Origin: Flavobacteriales bacterium | GTDB taxonomy: Bacteria; Bacteroidota; Bacteroidia; Flavobacteriales; Flavobacteriaceae | Assembly: GCA_027031025.1 (NCBI GenBank) | Contig: JALVEJ010000313.1 | Span: 1 to 6,571 of the forward strand | Length of the DNA stretch: 6,571 bases | Direction of reading: 5' to 3' | In this document: positions 1 to 6,571 of the stretch, one piece after another | How the letters are laid out: each line of letters starts with the position of its first letter | Numbering within the stretch: the stretch's first letter is position 1 | Position numbers and translations under genes: made by a program | The notes under the pieces: generated by a model | Database searches by the model: none | Seen by the model: the letters and a program-made list of their open reading frames with translations, nothing else | What the model was told of the DNA's origin: nothing

Positions 1-744
1 TACCGGAATATTTCCTTTGCTTGTAATACTTTTTGTAATTAATTCTCCTTTTGTTATTCTTACTATCCCCCCCAATTTTTTCTTTACCCATTCGCCGGTA
101 AAACCGGGCAGGCGTTTTTGTCCGGTGAGCAGTTGTTGCATAGCGCCTTTTTTGAGGGCGGTCTTTTTTTGTATCAGCTTGTTGAGCTGTTCTATCAGGG
201 CGTCCATACCGGACAATACACGGGCTATGGCTTGTTGTTCGGGGAGTGGGGGAAGGGGAATGAGAAAATTATTTAAATCTTTGTTTGTTATTTGATTAAT
301 TGTAGCTCCAAGATTATTATCAATTTGTCGTTTTATTGTAATAAATTGAAATAAGTAAAAAATGTATTTATTAAATCTACTTCTAAATACACTCATAAAA
401 GCGCCAAATGTGTTTCCTGCTGCTTTTTCATCAATTAATGCGACTTTTCCAATTAATTTTTTGCTTCCATTTCTAACGCAAATCAATAAATCATCATTTT
501 TTAAAATTAAATCTGGACTTATTTTTAAATTTACATATACATTGTCATTATATTCAAGTTTATTATTACCAATGTTTGATGATCTCAATACAAGCTTCCC
601 ATATTTTTGAACATCTTCCGGTTTGTAGGTTAATCCAATTAAAGGTTTTCCAACCTCCCCCAACCTCTTCACCTCCCAATCCTCGGGGATAATGCCTATT
701 TCGGTTTGTTTATAGCCGTTTGGTATGTGGTTTTGTGTGGTCAT
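1..744 (-). CDS. hsdS: Type I restriction-modification specificity subunit HsdS, partial (3' end beyond left edge)
   Basis: Translating the minus strand from the ATG at 744-742 gives 248 codons with no stop before base 1, so this is a gene cut by the window edge. HsdS selects the bipartite DNA target and docks HsdM (and HsdR) to it. The N-terminus has the family signature YKQTEIGIIPEDW (residues 11-23) followed by KRLGE. Residues about 35-160 form the first target-recognition domain. Residues 162-215 are the central conserved region: IPLPPLPEQQ (162-171), a helix rich in Leu, Lys and Gln, then MQQLLTGQKRLPGF (202-215). A second half-repeat starts at W219 with KKKLGG, mirroring W23 and KRLGE, and opens the second recognition domain (ITKGE). 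The start lies 10 bases after the hsdM stop; no Shine-Dalgarno sequence is visible, but the family-typical N-terminus supports this ATG. Full-length HsdS is usually about 400-450 residues, so roughly 40% is missing. Family assignment is secure; the target sequence cannot be read from this. Confidence 0.95.
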   Translation of the reverse strand, partial: MTTQNHIPNGYKQTEIGIIPEDWEVKRLGEVGKPLIGLTYKPEDVQKYGKLVLRSSNIGNNKLEYNDNVYVNLKISPDLILKNDDLLICVRNGSKKLIGKVALIDEKAAGNTFGAFMSVFRSRFNKYIFYLFQFITIKRQIDNNLGATINQITNKDLNNFLIPLPPLPEQQAIARVLSGMDALIEQLNKLIQKKTALKKGAMQQLLTGQKRLPGFTGEWVKKKLGGIVRITKGELITKSITSKGNIPV

Positions 745-754
745 CGGTGCGGTT

Positions 755-3160
755 TTAAATTTCAAATCCCATAAGTTTTAAGTGAGCTTTTACTTTTTGT
801 TCCAATTCGTTTACTTGTTGCTCTATTTCGGGCAAAGGTGTTTCGTAGCGTTCGTAGAGTTCTTTGATACGGTTAAGCATTTGCAGGATGATATCTTCAA
901 CTTCGTCGTTGATTTGATTTTTCAGGGTGGCAAACCATTTTTTGTCAATCACCAACCGGCGCACTTCGTCAGGGGTCAATTTGTTGTATTTTTTGAGTAA
1001 AGCCAAATCTAATTCCGTCTCTTTGTTTTTGATTTGTTTTTTGAGCCGGCTTTCGGTTTCCAGCCATTGAAGGTATTTTTCCAACACATCAAGTTCTTCG
1101 GCAAATGCGCCGGCATTGTTTTTCAATTCCTTGATTTTTGCCTTTAACGCGGCTTTGGTGATTTTACCCTTTTCGTTTTTTACCTCTTCCAGTATGCCGT
1201 CATCGCTGGAATAGGTTTCGGTCAGTTCTTCCAGTTGCCGTAAAACATCTTCTTTTTTTGCTTCCAAGTCTTCTATTTCTTGTTTTTCAATAGGAAAATA
1301 GGCATCGATGACAATATTTTTGGGGAGTAAATCGCTATTCCAAGATTTTAGTTTACCTTTTTTGTCATAATCTATTTGCGGTTTGGCATTCCAGCCGTTT
1401 TCCATTATCAAATACACATCGTCTTTGAGGGTTTCGTCCCAATAGTCCATCAAAATTTGATACACGGCATAGGCATCCATCAAGGGGACACTCTTGTAAG
1501 TTTCCAGCAAACTTTCGCTGATGTTTTCAATGAGTTTTTTGGGGCGGGTTTCTTCATTGATGCCTTCCAATACGGGTTTTACCGCTTGTGTCCAGATATC
1601 AAACGCCTGTTCCACCTTGTGCTTAAAACCTGAGATTTCCCGGGAATGTTCTACCACGTCCGGCAAATCATCCGGTGGGATGTTGAGCCGGTAATAATTT
1701 TTCTTTATGAGTTTAAAAATCCGTTCTTTGAGCCCGGGAAAGACGTTGAGGACGGGCAATTTATCCACATCTCTCGCGGGAATGCCGCCGTGTAAGTGGG
1801 CATAAATATCTTGATTGTCTTCTTCCTCTACATTGTCAATATAGCGTGGAATATTGAGGTTAAAATCGTTTTTTTCAATTTCGGCCAATGATACCATACG
1901 GGCATAGCCCGGTATTTCTTTAAAGTGGATAAAGGTGTCCACTATTTTGTGTATATCGCGTTCGCGTAAGCGGTTTTTGTTGCCGTCTTTACGAAACCCC
2001 TTGGAGGCATCGATGATAAAAATACCTTTACGCGAGGTAGCATTTTCTTTGTCAATGACCAAAATAACCGCCGGAATACCCGTGCCGTAGAACAGGTTGG
2101 GCGGCAAACCGATAATGCCTTTGATGTAACCCTTTCGAATGATGTTGCGCCGGATGATGGCTTCGGCATTACCGCGAAATAAAACGCCGTGCGGCAGAAT
2201 GATGGCGCCTTTACCTTTGGGTTTTAGTGATTTGATGAAATGTAACAGGAAAGCATAATCGCCGTTTTTGGCAGGCGGAATGCCATCGTCAAAGCGATGG
2301 TACGGATCGTTTTGCGGATTCACTCCGTCCATCCAGTTTTTTTGTGAAAACGGCGGATTAGCCACAGCGTAGTCAAAGGTTTTCAGTGTGCCGTCGTCGT
2401 TTTTAAATTGCGGGTCGGACAAAGTGTTGCCTTGTTTGATTTCGGCGTCGGGCCGGCCATGCAAAATCATATTCATCCGGGCAATATTGGCCACGTCAAT
2501 ATCTTTTTCCTGACCGTAGAGGGCTATTTTTACCGGCGCTTCGGCATCCACTTTCAAGAGTAACGAGCCACTACCACACGCCGGGTCATAGGCGCTTAAC
2601 TTGGTGCCTTGGGCCTTCTCAATGCCGATAATTTTGGCCATGGTGCGCGAGACCTCGGCAGGGGTATAAAATTGTCCCTTGCTTTTGCCGGCTTCGGTGG
2701 CAAATTGTTTCATAAAATACTCATATACATCCCCCAGAATATCATCGCCACCGGCGTGGTTGCCGGAAAAGTCCAGTTGCGGATTCTCAAAAATAGAAAC
2801 CAACTTGGTGAGCTTGTCCACCTTTTCCTTTCCGGTGCCTAGCTTGGCATCATCGTCAAAATCCACTTTATCAATAACGCCTTTAAGGTCGTTGTCTTCG
2901 GCTAATTTATGCAATACTTCATTGATTTTTTCACCGATTTCTTTATGACCTTTGAAGGCTAAAATATCATCAAAACTACCGCCTTCGGGGACGACAAAAC
3001 CGTCATCATTATAAGGTTTGTCCTTGTATTTATCGGTTACGTATTTCACAAACAAAATTGTCAGCACATAATCTTTATATTGACTGGCATCCATACCGCC
3101 GCGCAAGGCATTGGCAGCTTCCCACAGGTGTGTGTAGAGTTGTGTTTTTTTGATGGGCAT
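755..3160 (-). CDS. hsdM: Type I restriction-modification DNA methyltransferase subunit HsdM, long form
   Basis: This 801-residue protein is the N6-adenine methyltransferase of a type I restriction-modification system; it transfers methyl from S-adenosylmethionine to adenine in the target chosen by HsdS. Residues about 5-150 form the HsdM N-terminal helical domain. QFYTP (163-167) precedes the catalytic domain. DPACGSG (192-198) is the AdoMet-binding motif I, and NPPF (268-271) is the catalytic motif IV. FNLNIPRY (433-440) is the conserved end of the methylase core. Residues about 450-801 are an extension not found in the 529-residue E. coli HsdM; from about 625 on it is highly charged and predicted coiled coil. 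The ATG at 3160-3158 follows a weak AAAGG five bases upstream. hsdS starts 10 bases after the stop, so the two are surely co-transcribed. Codons 3-6 contain an A7 run. All catalytic motifs are intact, so the enzyme is probably active. Confidence 0.96.
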   Translation of the reverse strand: MPIKKTQLYTHLWEAANALRGGMDASQYKDYVLTILFVKYVTDKYKDKPYNDDGFVVPEGGSFDDILAFKGHKEIGEKINEVLHKLAEDNDLKGVIDKVDFDDDAKLGTGKEKVDKLTKLVSIFENPQLDFSGNHAGGDDILGDVYEYFMKQFATEAGKSKGQFYTPAEVSRTMAKIIGIEKAQGTKLSAYDPACGSGSLLLKVDAEAPVKIALYGQEKDIDVANIARMNMILHGRPDAEIKQGNTLSDPQFKNDDGTLKTFDYAVANPPFSQKNWMDGVNPQNDPYHRFDDGIPPAKNGDYAFLLHFIKSLKPKGKGAIILPHGVLFRGNAEAIIRRNIIRKGYIKGIIGLPPNLFYGTGIPAVILVIDKENATSRKGIFIIDASKGFRKDGNKNRLRERDIHKIVDTFIHFKEIPGYARMVSLAEIEKNDFNLNIPRYIDNVEEEDNQDIYAHLHGGIPARDVDKLPVLNVFPGLKERIFKLIKKNYYRLNIPPDDLPDVVEHSREISGFKHKVEQAFDIWTQAVKPVLEGINEETRPKKLIENISESLLETYKSVPLMDAYAVYQILMDYWDETLKDDVYLIMENGWNAKPQIDYDKKGKLKSWNSDLLPKNIVIDAYFPIEKQEIEDLEAKKEDVLRQLEELTETYSSDDGILEEVKNEKGKITKAALKAKIKELKNNAGAFAEELDVLEKYLQWLETESRLKKQIKNKETELDLALLKKYNKLTPDEVRRLVIDKKWFATLKNQINDEVEDIILQMLNRIKELYERYETPLPEIEQQVNELEQKVKAHLKLMGFEI

Positions 3161-3226
3161 ATATACCTTTAATTTAAATTTAAAAAAATACCAAACCTCT
3201 TAAATTAAAGAAAAAAAAGAAGTTTG

Positions 3227-3257
3227 TAAAAATACAAAAACAAACAATAACTTCAAA
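3227..3257 (-). promoter_or_regulatory. Candidate Bacteroidota-type promoter for hsdM-hsdS
   Basis: On the minus strand TTTG (complement of 3254-3257) is followed after 19 bases by TATTTTTA (complement of 3227-3234), one mismatch from the TAnnTTTG -7 element. The hsdM ATG lies about 65 bases downstream, giving an AT-rich leader. The region is so AT-rich that chance matches are likely, so this is a reasoned guess. Confidence 0.45.
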
Positions 3258-3280
3258 AATAAAAAAAATAAAATCAACCC

Positions 3281-3312
3281 CTTGTTTTTTTAGGGTAAAA
3301 GCTGTATTATTG
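3281..3312 (+). promoter_or_regulatory. Candidate Bacteroidota-type promoter for glnN
   Basis: CTTG (3281-3284, one mismatch from TTTG) and TATTATTG (3305-3312, one mismatch from TAnnTTTG) are separated by 20 bases. Transcription would start near 3317-3320, leaving a leader of under 20 bases before the ATG at 3336. No Shine-Dalgarno sequence precedes that ATG (upstream bases are AAAATACCCCT), which is normal in Bacteroidota. I see no clear NtrC or sigma-54 site. Confidence 0.5.
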
Positions 3313-3335
3313 CACTTATTTTTAAAAATACCCCT

Positions 3336-5519
3336 ATGACAAAAGCAAGATTTAACGCCTTAAAAGAGACGTTTAACAGAAAACCCCTCCAAATTGACCC
3401 TGTAACAAAACGTTCGGTTATTTTTGGAGAAAAAGTTTTTAACAAAGAAAAGATGCGGAATTATTTATCAAAAACCGCTTTTAAAGCTGTAACCGAAGCT
3501 GTTGAAAAAGGCAAAAAAATAGACCGTGAGGTTGCCGAACATGTTGCTGCCGGTATGAAAAACTGGGCTTTGGAAAATGGCGCCACTCATTATACCCATT
3601 GGTTTCAACCTTTGACCGGCGCTACCGCCGAAAAACACGATTCGTTTTTTGAGCTTAATCCGGATGGAAGTTATCTGGAAAAATTCAGTGGCAGTCAGTT
3701 GGTGCAACAAGAACCGGACGCTTCCAGTTTTCCAAACGGTGGCATCCGTAACACTTTTGAAGCCCGTGGTTATACGGCATGGGATCCGACATCGCCGGCA
3801 TTCATATACGGCACTACACTCTGTATTCCAACAGTCTTTGTGTCTTACACCGGCGAAGCTTTGGACATCAAAACGCCTTTGTTACGTTCGTTAAATGCTT
3901 TGGACAATGCCGCAACAGCCGTTTCCAAATATTTTCACCGTGATGTCAACAAAGTAATGGCAACTTTAGGCTGGGAACAAGAATATTTTTTAGTCGATGC
4001 AGCCCTACACCGTTCGCGCCCCGATTTGATTATGACCGGCAGAACCGTAATAGGACATCCGCCGGCACGCGGACAACAATTGGATGATCATTATTTTGGT
4101 TCTATTCCGGAACGCGTAATGGCGTTTATGCGTGAACTGGAAATAGAAAGTTTAAAACTCGGTATTCCGGTAAAAACCCGCCATAATGAAGTAGCGCCTA
4201 ACCAATTTGAACTGGCGCCGGTTTTTGAAGAAGCTAATTTGGCGGTTGACCACAATTCATTGTTGATGGATATTATGAAAAAAATAGCCCGCAAGCACAA
4301 TTTTGAAGTATTGTTGCATGAAAAACCGTTTGCCGGCATCAACGGATCGGGCAAGCATAACAACTGGTCTATGATGACCAATACCGGAATAAATTTGTTA
4401 AGTCCGGGCAAAACGCCGATGAAAAATCTGGAATTTTTAGTGTTTTTTATCAATACCATTAAAGCTGTCAATGATAATGAAGCATTATTGCGCGCTTCAA
4501 TTGCTTCGGCAGGCAATGATCACCGTCTAGGGGCTAATGAGGCGCCGCCGGCTATAATCTCGGTGTTTATTGGCGAACAATTGACCAAAGTTTTGCAAGA
4601 ATTGAAAAACGTATCCAATGGCAAATTATCACCTCAAGAAAAAACCGATTTAAAACTGAATGTTGTCGGCAAAATACCTGAAATTTTGTTGGACAATACT
4701 GATAGAAACCGCACATCGCCTTTTGCATTTACCGGTAACCGGTTTGAATTTAGAGCGGTAGGCTCGTCTGCTAACACCGGTAACCCGATGACCGTTTTAA
4801 ATATGATTGTTGCCAAACAATTACGAGATTTTAAGAAGGAGGTAGATGCTATTATCGAAAAAGATAATCTAAAAAAAGATGAAGCCATCTTTAATGTGTT
4901 ACGAGAATACATCAAGCAATCGGAACGGATTTTATTTGAAGGCGACGGCTATAGCCAAGCTTGGGAAAAGGAAGCGGAAAAACGTGGTTTGAGCAATGCT
5001 AAAAATACCCCCGATGCACTAAAAATTTATAAAGATAAAAAAGTTAAAGCGCTTTTTGACGAAATGGGTGTGCTCAACCATCGTGAACTCGAAGCTAAAT
5101 ATGAAGTAGAACTTGAACAATATGTGATGAAAATGATGATTGAAGCCGGTGTTTTGGCAGACTTGACCATGAATCATGTGGTACCGGCAGCTATTAAATA
5201 CCAACAAGAACTGGTTAAAGTGGTTAAAGGGCTCAAAGATATTGACGAGAAAACATATAAAAAACTAGCCGAAGAACCTCTTAGAATATTAAATGAAGTT
5301 TCGGAAAACATTGCAAATGTTTCGGAATTGGTGCGTAAACTGCGCAAAGATTTAGAAAAATTGGAGAAAGATAGTTTGGAAACCCAAGCCGAAAAATTAG
5401 CCAAAAAAATTAAACCGGAATTTGATAAAATCCGTCATTATACCGATCGGCTCGAAATGATGATTGACGATGAAATTTGGCCCTTGACCAAGTATCGTGA
5501 AATGCTGTTTATCAGATAA
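3336..5519 (+). CDS. glnN: Glutamine synthetase type III (GSIII)
   Basis: This 727-residue cytoplasmic enzyme makes glutamine from glutamate, ammonia and ATP, the entry step of ammonium assimilation. The length fits GSIII (about 700-730) and is far above type I (about 450-470). The GSIII N-terminal region includes THWFQPLTG (87-95) and TAEKHD (97-102). The catalytic domain shows WEQEYF (213-218) with likely metal-binding Glu214 and Glu216, HNEVAPNQFE (283-292), the nucleotide-site motif NGSGKHNNWS (336-345), and FTGNRFEFR (465-473) followed by GSSANTGNP (476-484). Residues about 500-727 are the helical, charged C-terminal region typical of type III, with NHVVPAAI at 613-620. No type I adenylylation-site context is apparent. 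The gene stands alone: hsdM is divergent, the next gene is convergent, and a terminator follows within 12 bases. No P-II or ammonium transporter gene is adjacent. The ATG at 3336 gives the expected N-terminus. Sequence appears intact. Confidence 0.97.
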   Translation: MTKARFNALKETFNRKPLQIDPVTKRSVIFGEKVFNKEKMRNYLSKTAFKAVTEAVEKGKKIDREVAEHVAAGMKNWALENGATHYTHWFQPLTGATAEKHDSFFELNPDGSYLEKFSGSQLVQQEPDASSFPNGGIRNTFEARGYTAWDPTSPAFIYGTTLCIPTVFVSYTGEALDIKTPLLRSLNALDNAATAVSKYFHRDVNKVMATLGWEQEYFLVDAALHRSRPDLIMTGRTVIGHPPARGQQLDDHYFGSIPERVMAFMRELEIESLKLGIPVKTRHNEVAPNQFELAPVFEEANLAVDHNSLLMDIMKKIARKHNFEVLLHEKPFAGINGSGKHNNWSMMTNTGINLLSPGKTPMKNLEFLVFFINTIKAVNDNEALLRASIASAGNDHRLGANEAPPAIISVFIGEQLTKVLQELKNVSNGKLSPQEKTDLKLNVVGKIPEILLDNTDRNRTSPFAFTGNRFEFRAVGSSANTGNPMTVLNMIVAKQLRDFKKEVDAIIEKDNLKKDEAIFNVLREYIKQSERILFEGDGYSQAWEKEAEKRGLSNAKNTPDALKIYKDKKVKALFDEMGVLNHRELEAKYEVELEQYVMKMMIEAGVLADLTMNHVVPAAIKYQQELVKVVKGLKDIDEKTYKKLAEEPLRILNEVSENIANVSELVRKLRKDLEKLEKDSLETQAEKLAKKIKPEFDKIRHYTDRLEMMIDDEIWPLTKYREMLFIR

Positions 5520-5530
5520 AAATATGTCTT

Positions 5531-5568
5531 AGACTTGTCAGGTTTTAAAAACTTGACAGGTCTTTTTT
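5531..5568 (+). terminator. Rho-independent terminator of glnN
   Basis: A 15-pair stem (5531-5545 with 5549-5563, two G-U pairs) closes a three-base loop and runs into six T residues (5563-5568). It begins 11 bases after the glnN stop, so it should end that transcript. On the opposite strand the stem is followed by AAGACATAT rather than a T run, so it is directional. Confidence 0.88.
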
Positions 5569-5580
5569 ACACAAACATAG

Positions 5581-5618
5581 TAAAACCGAGCCACACAAAA
5601 TAACGGGGCTCGGTTTTA
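5581..5618. terminator. Bidirectional hairpin terminator between convergent genes
   Basis: Arms 5581-5592 (TAAAACCGAGCC) and 5607-5618 (GGCTCGGTTTTA) are perfect 12-base inverted repeats around a 14-base loop. Each strand reads GGCTCGGTTTT or its continuation into T-rich sequence, so the hairpin can stop transcription from either side. For the minus-strand oxidoreductase gene it is the only good terminator seen, 94 bases past the stop; for glnN it is a backup to the hairpin at 5531. Confidence 0.85.
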
Positions 5619-5711
5619 TTTGAAACATAAGTTATCATTTCGATTCCTACGAAAGAAGCCTTCATATTTTTTCAATATATTCCAACTAATTTAAAAAAAC
5701 GTTGTTAATAT

Positions 5712-6566
5712 TTAACTTTCTACAACCTTGTTAATCACATCTATAAAAATATCTTTTAACCGGTGCGTACTAACCGCTTCTTTTAAGGCATCAACCGGTA
5801 AAATTTGTTCTTTATCCAAAACATAAGTAGCAGCGGCCAAAGCCGTACTTTTTCGGTTTGCCATTTTGCTAAACGGCACGGCAATTATGTTCGGAAATTC
5901 CGATTTTAAGTCTTCGGTGACCAATTTTTCATCAATGTATATTTTGGCATCTTTATGCAACTTATTTTTTACTTTATTTAAGCCGTCTTCTGTTACGATA
6001 ATAAAATAATCAGGTTTGTCTAATCCGGTATAGTTTATAGGATTATGGTCAAAAATTACTTCTGCTACTGAAAAACCGGTTCCGACAGTTATCGGATATT
6101 CGCCTTTCATAGTAGTATCCAATCCAGCATACATACCTGCCATCGCCAAAAAACGGGCAACCGATTGCGCACCACCACCGGCTGAGCCGGCAATCATAAT
6201 ACCTTTTCGGTCTTTTAATACGGCTTCATATTTAGATTCAATTACTTGGGTTTGCTCCAATAAAGAAAGGGTTTGTTGGTCAACAATTTTTGTAGCCGGA
6301 CGATCATGTTCCAAGATATTTTCCTGTTCAATAACATCCATTAATTCGTTCATGCGTTTCATTCCGTAAGACGGGCACAAACTTGCCGCTTCTACTATTG
6401 AAAAACCTTCGGTTTCAATAGCTTTTTTCAAAGTTTCTTTTATTTTATTCGGGGCATTGACCCTCACGGCAAAACGAGCACCGGAGGCATGCGTCAATTG
6501 TATTAAATCAAAAGGTGGCACATCTTTTTCAAAATCAATTATTTCCTTAAATTTTTGCGTTGACAT
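5712..6566 (-). CDS. 2-oxoacid:acceptor oxidoreductase, beta C-terminal part fused to gamma domain (5' end probably beyond right edge)
   Basis: The 284 residues read from the ATG at 6566-6564 combine two pieces of the pyruvate/2-oxoacid:ferredoxin oxidoreductase family, which oxidatively decarboxylates 2-oxoacids to acyl-CoA and passes electrons to ferredoxin. Residues about 22-75 match the C-terminal part of the TPP-binding beta subunit: ASGARFAVRV (27-36), then GFSIVEAASLCPSYG (54-68). Residues 80-118 are a helical linker. Residues 121-284 are the gamma domain, starting with KGIMIAGSAGGGAQS (121-135) where the family usually has a G-x-GGQG loop, followed by KGEYPITVGTGFS (154-166), IYIDEKLV (209-216) and IAVPFSKMANR (228-238). 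No TPP-binding GDGD motif is present, and the frame stays open to the window edge only five bases upstream, so the true start and the TPP domain probably lie outside. Substrate cannot be assigned; 2-oxoglutarate or pyruvate are plausible. Family call is firm, completeness is not. Confidence 0.8.
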   Translation of the reverse strand: MSTQKFKEIIDFEKDVPPFDLIQLTHASGARFAVRVNAPNKIKETLKKAIETEGFSIVEAASLCPSYGMKRMNELMDVIEQENILEHDRPATKIVDQQTLSLLEQTQVIESKYEAVLKDRKGIMIAGSAGGGAQSVARFLAMAGMYAGLDTTMKGEYPITVGTGFSVAEVIFDHNPINYTGLDKPDYFIIVTEDGLNKVKNKLHKDAKIYIDEKLVTEDLKSEFPNIIAVPFSKMANRKSTALAAATYVLDKEQILPVDALKEAVSTHRLKDIFIDVINKVVES

Positions 6567-6571
6567 ACCAC

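Noticed and set aside
17..610. Plus-strand open frames of 92 and 82 codons at 17-295 and 362-610
   Set aside because: They lie antisense to hsdS, whose minus-strand frame shows clear family motifs throughout; no known protein is recognisable in them.
1942..2169. Minus-strand open frame of 75 codons inside hsdM
   Set aside because: It lies in an alternative frame of the hsdM catalytic region with no start signal or recognisable motif; a shadow.
3171..3184. Palindromic AATTTAAATT / TTTAAATTTAAA next to the hsdM start, as an operator
   Set aside because: The intergenic region is almost all A and T, where such palindromes arise by chance; no second copy or adjacent regulator gene supports it.
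3278..3295. Weak inverted repeat CCC...GGG with a T run in the intergenic region, as a terminator or attenuator
   Set aside because: The stem would be only about four pairs, the T run lies in the loop rather than after it, and no gene points into it.
4091..4516. Minus-strand open frame of 141 codons inside glnN
   Set aside because: It is antisense to the most conserved catalytic part of GSIII, has no promoter or recognisable domain, and is explained by codon composition of glnN.
5619..5711. Possible small RNA or gene between the hairpins and the oxidoreductase gene
   Set aside because: Only AT-rich sequence is visible, with no open frame, conserved fold or promoter.
1..6571. Non-type-I defence system (BREX, DISARM) or mobile island
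   Set aside because: HsdM and HsdS have type I motifs and arrangement. No PglX, PglZ, BrxC, integrase, transposase or terminal repeats are seen, and the flanking genes are housekeeping metabolic genes.

Overview
The window looks like an ordinary chromosomal stretch from a Bacteroidota-like bacterium. Three things point that way. Both divergent promoter candidates fit the Bacteroidota pattern (TTTG at -33, TAnnTTTG at -7) better than TTGACA/TATAAT. Shine-Dalgarno sequences are weak or absent. The glutamine synthetase is the long type III (GlnN) form common in that phylum. This placement is inferred from gene content and signals, not from a search.

Layout, left to right. Bases 1-744 (minus) hold the 5' part of hsdS, the specificity subunit of a type I restriction-modification system, running off the left edge. 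It has no stop codon inside the window. Bases 755-3160 (minus) hold hsdM, the partner adenine methyltransferase, 10 bases upstream of hsdS in the same operon. No hsdR is present; if one exists it should lie left of the window or elsewhere. Bases 3161-3335 are a divergent intergenic region with back-to-back promoter candidates. Bases 3336-5519 (plus) encode glutamine synthetase III. Bases 5520-5711 separate two convergent genes and carry two hairpin terminators, the second of them bidirectional. Bases 5712-6566 (minus) encode a 2-oxoacid:acceptor oxidoreductase polypeptide joining the C-terminal part of a beta (TPP-subunit-like) chain to a gamma domain. It probably continues past the right edge.

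Functionally these are three unrelated units: host defence/DNA modification (hsdM-hsdS), nitrogen assimilation (glnN), and ferredoxin-linked 2-oxoacid metabolism. I see no tRNA, rRNA, CRISPR array, insertion sequence or phage gene. The most informative signal is a base-composition mosaic in hsdS: conserved segments are near 47-49% G+C, while the two target-recognition domains are near 25-27%. This is what domain swapping between specificity genes would leave. I found no convincing evidence of a wholly new system.
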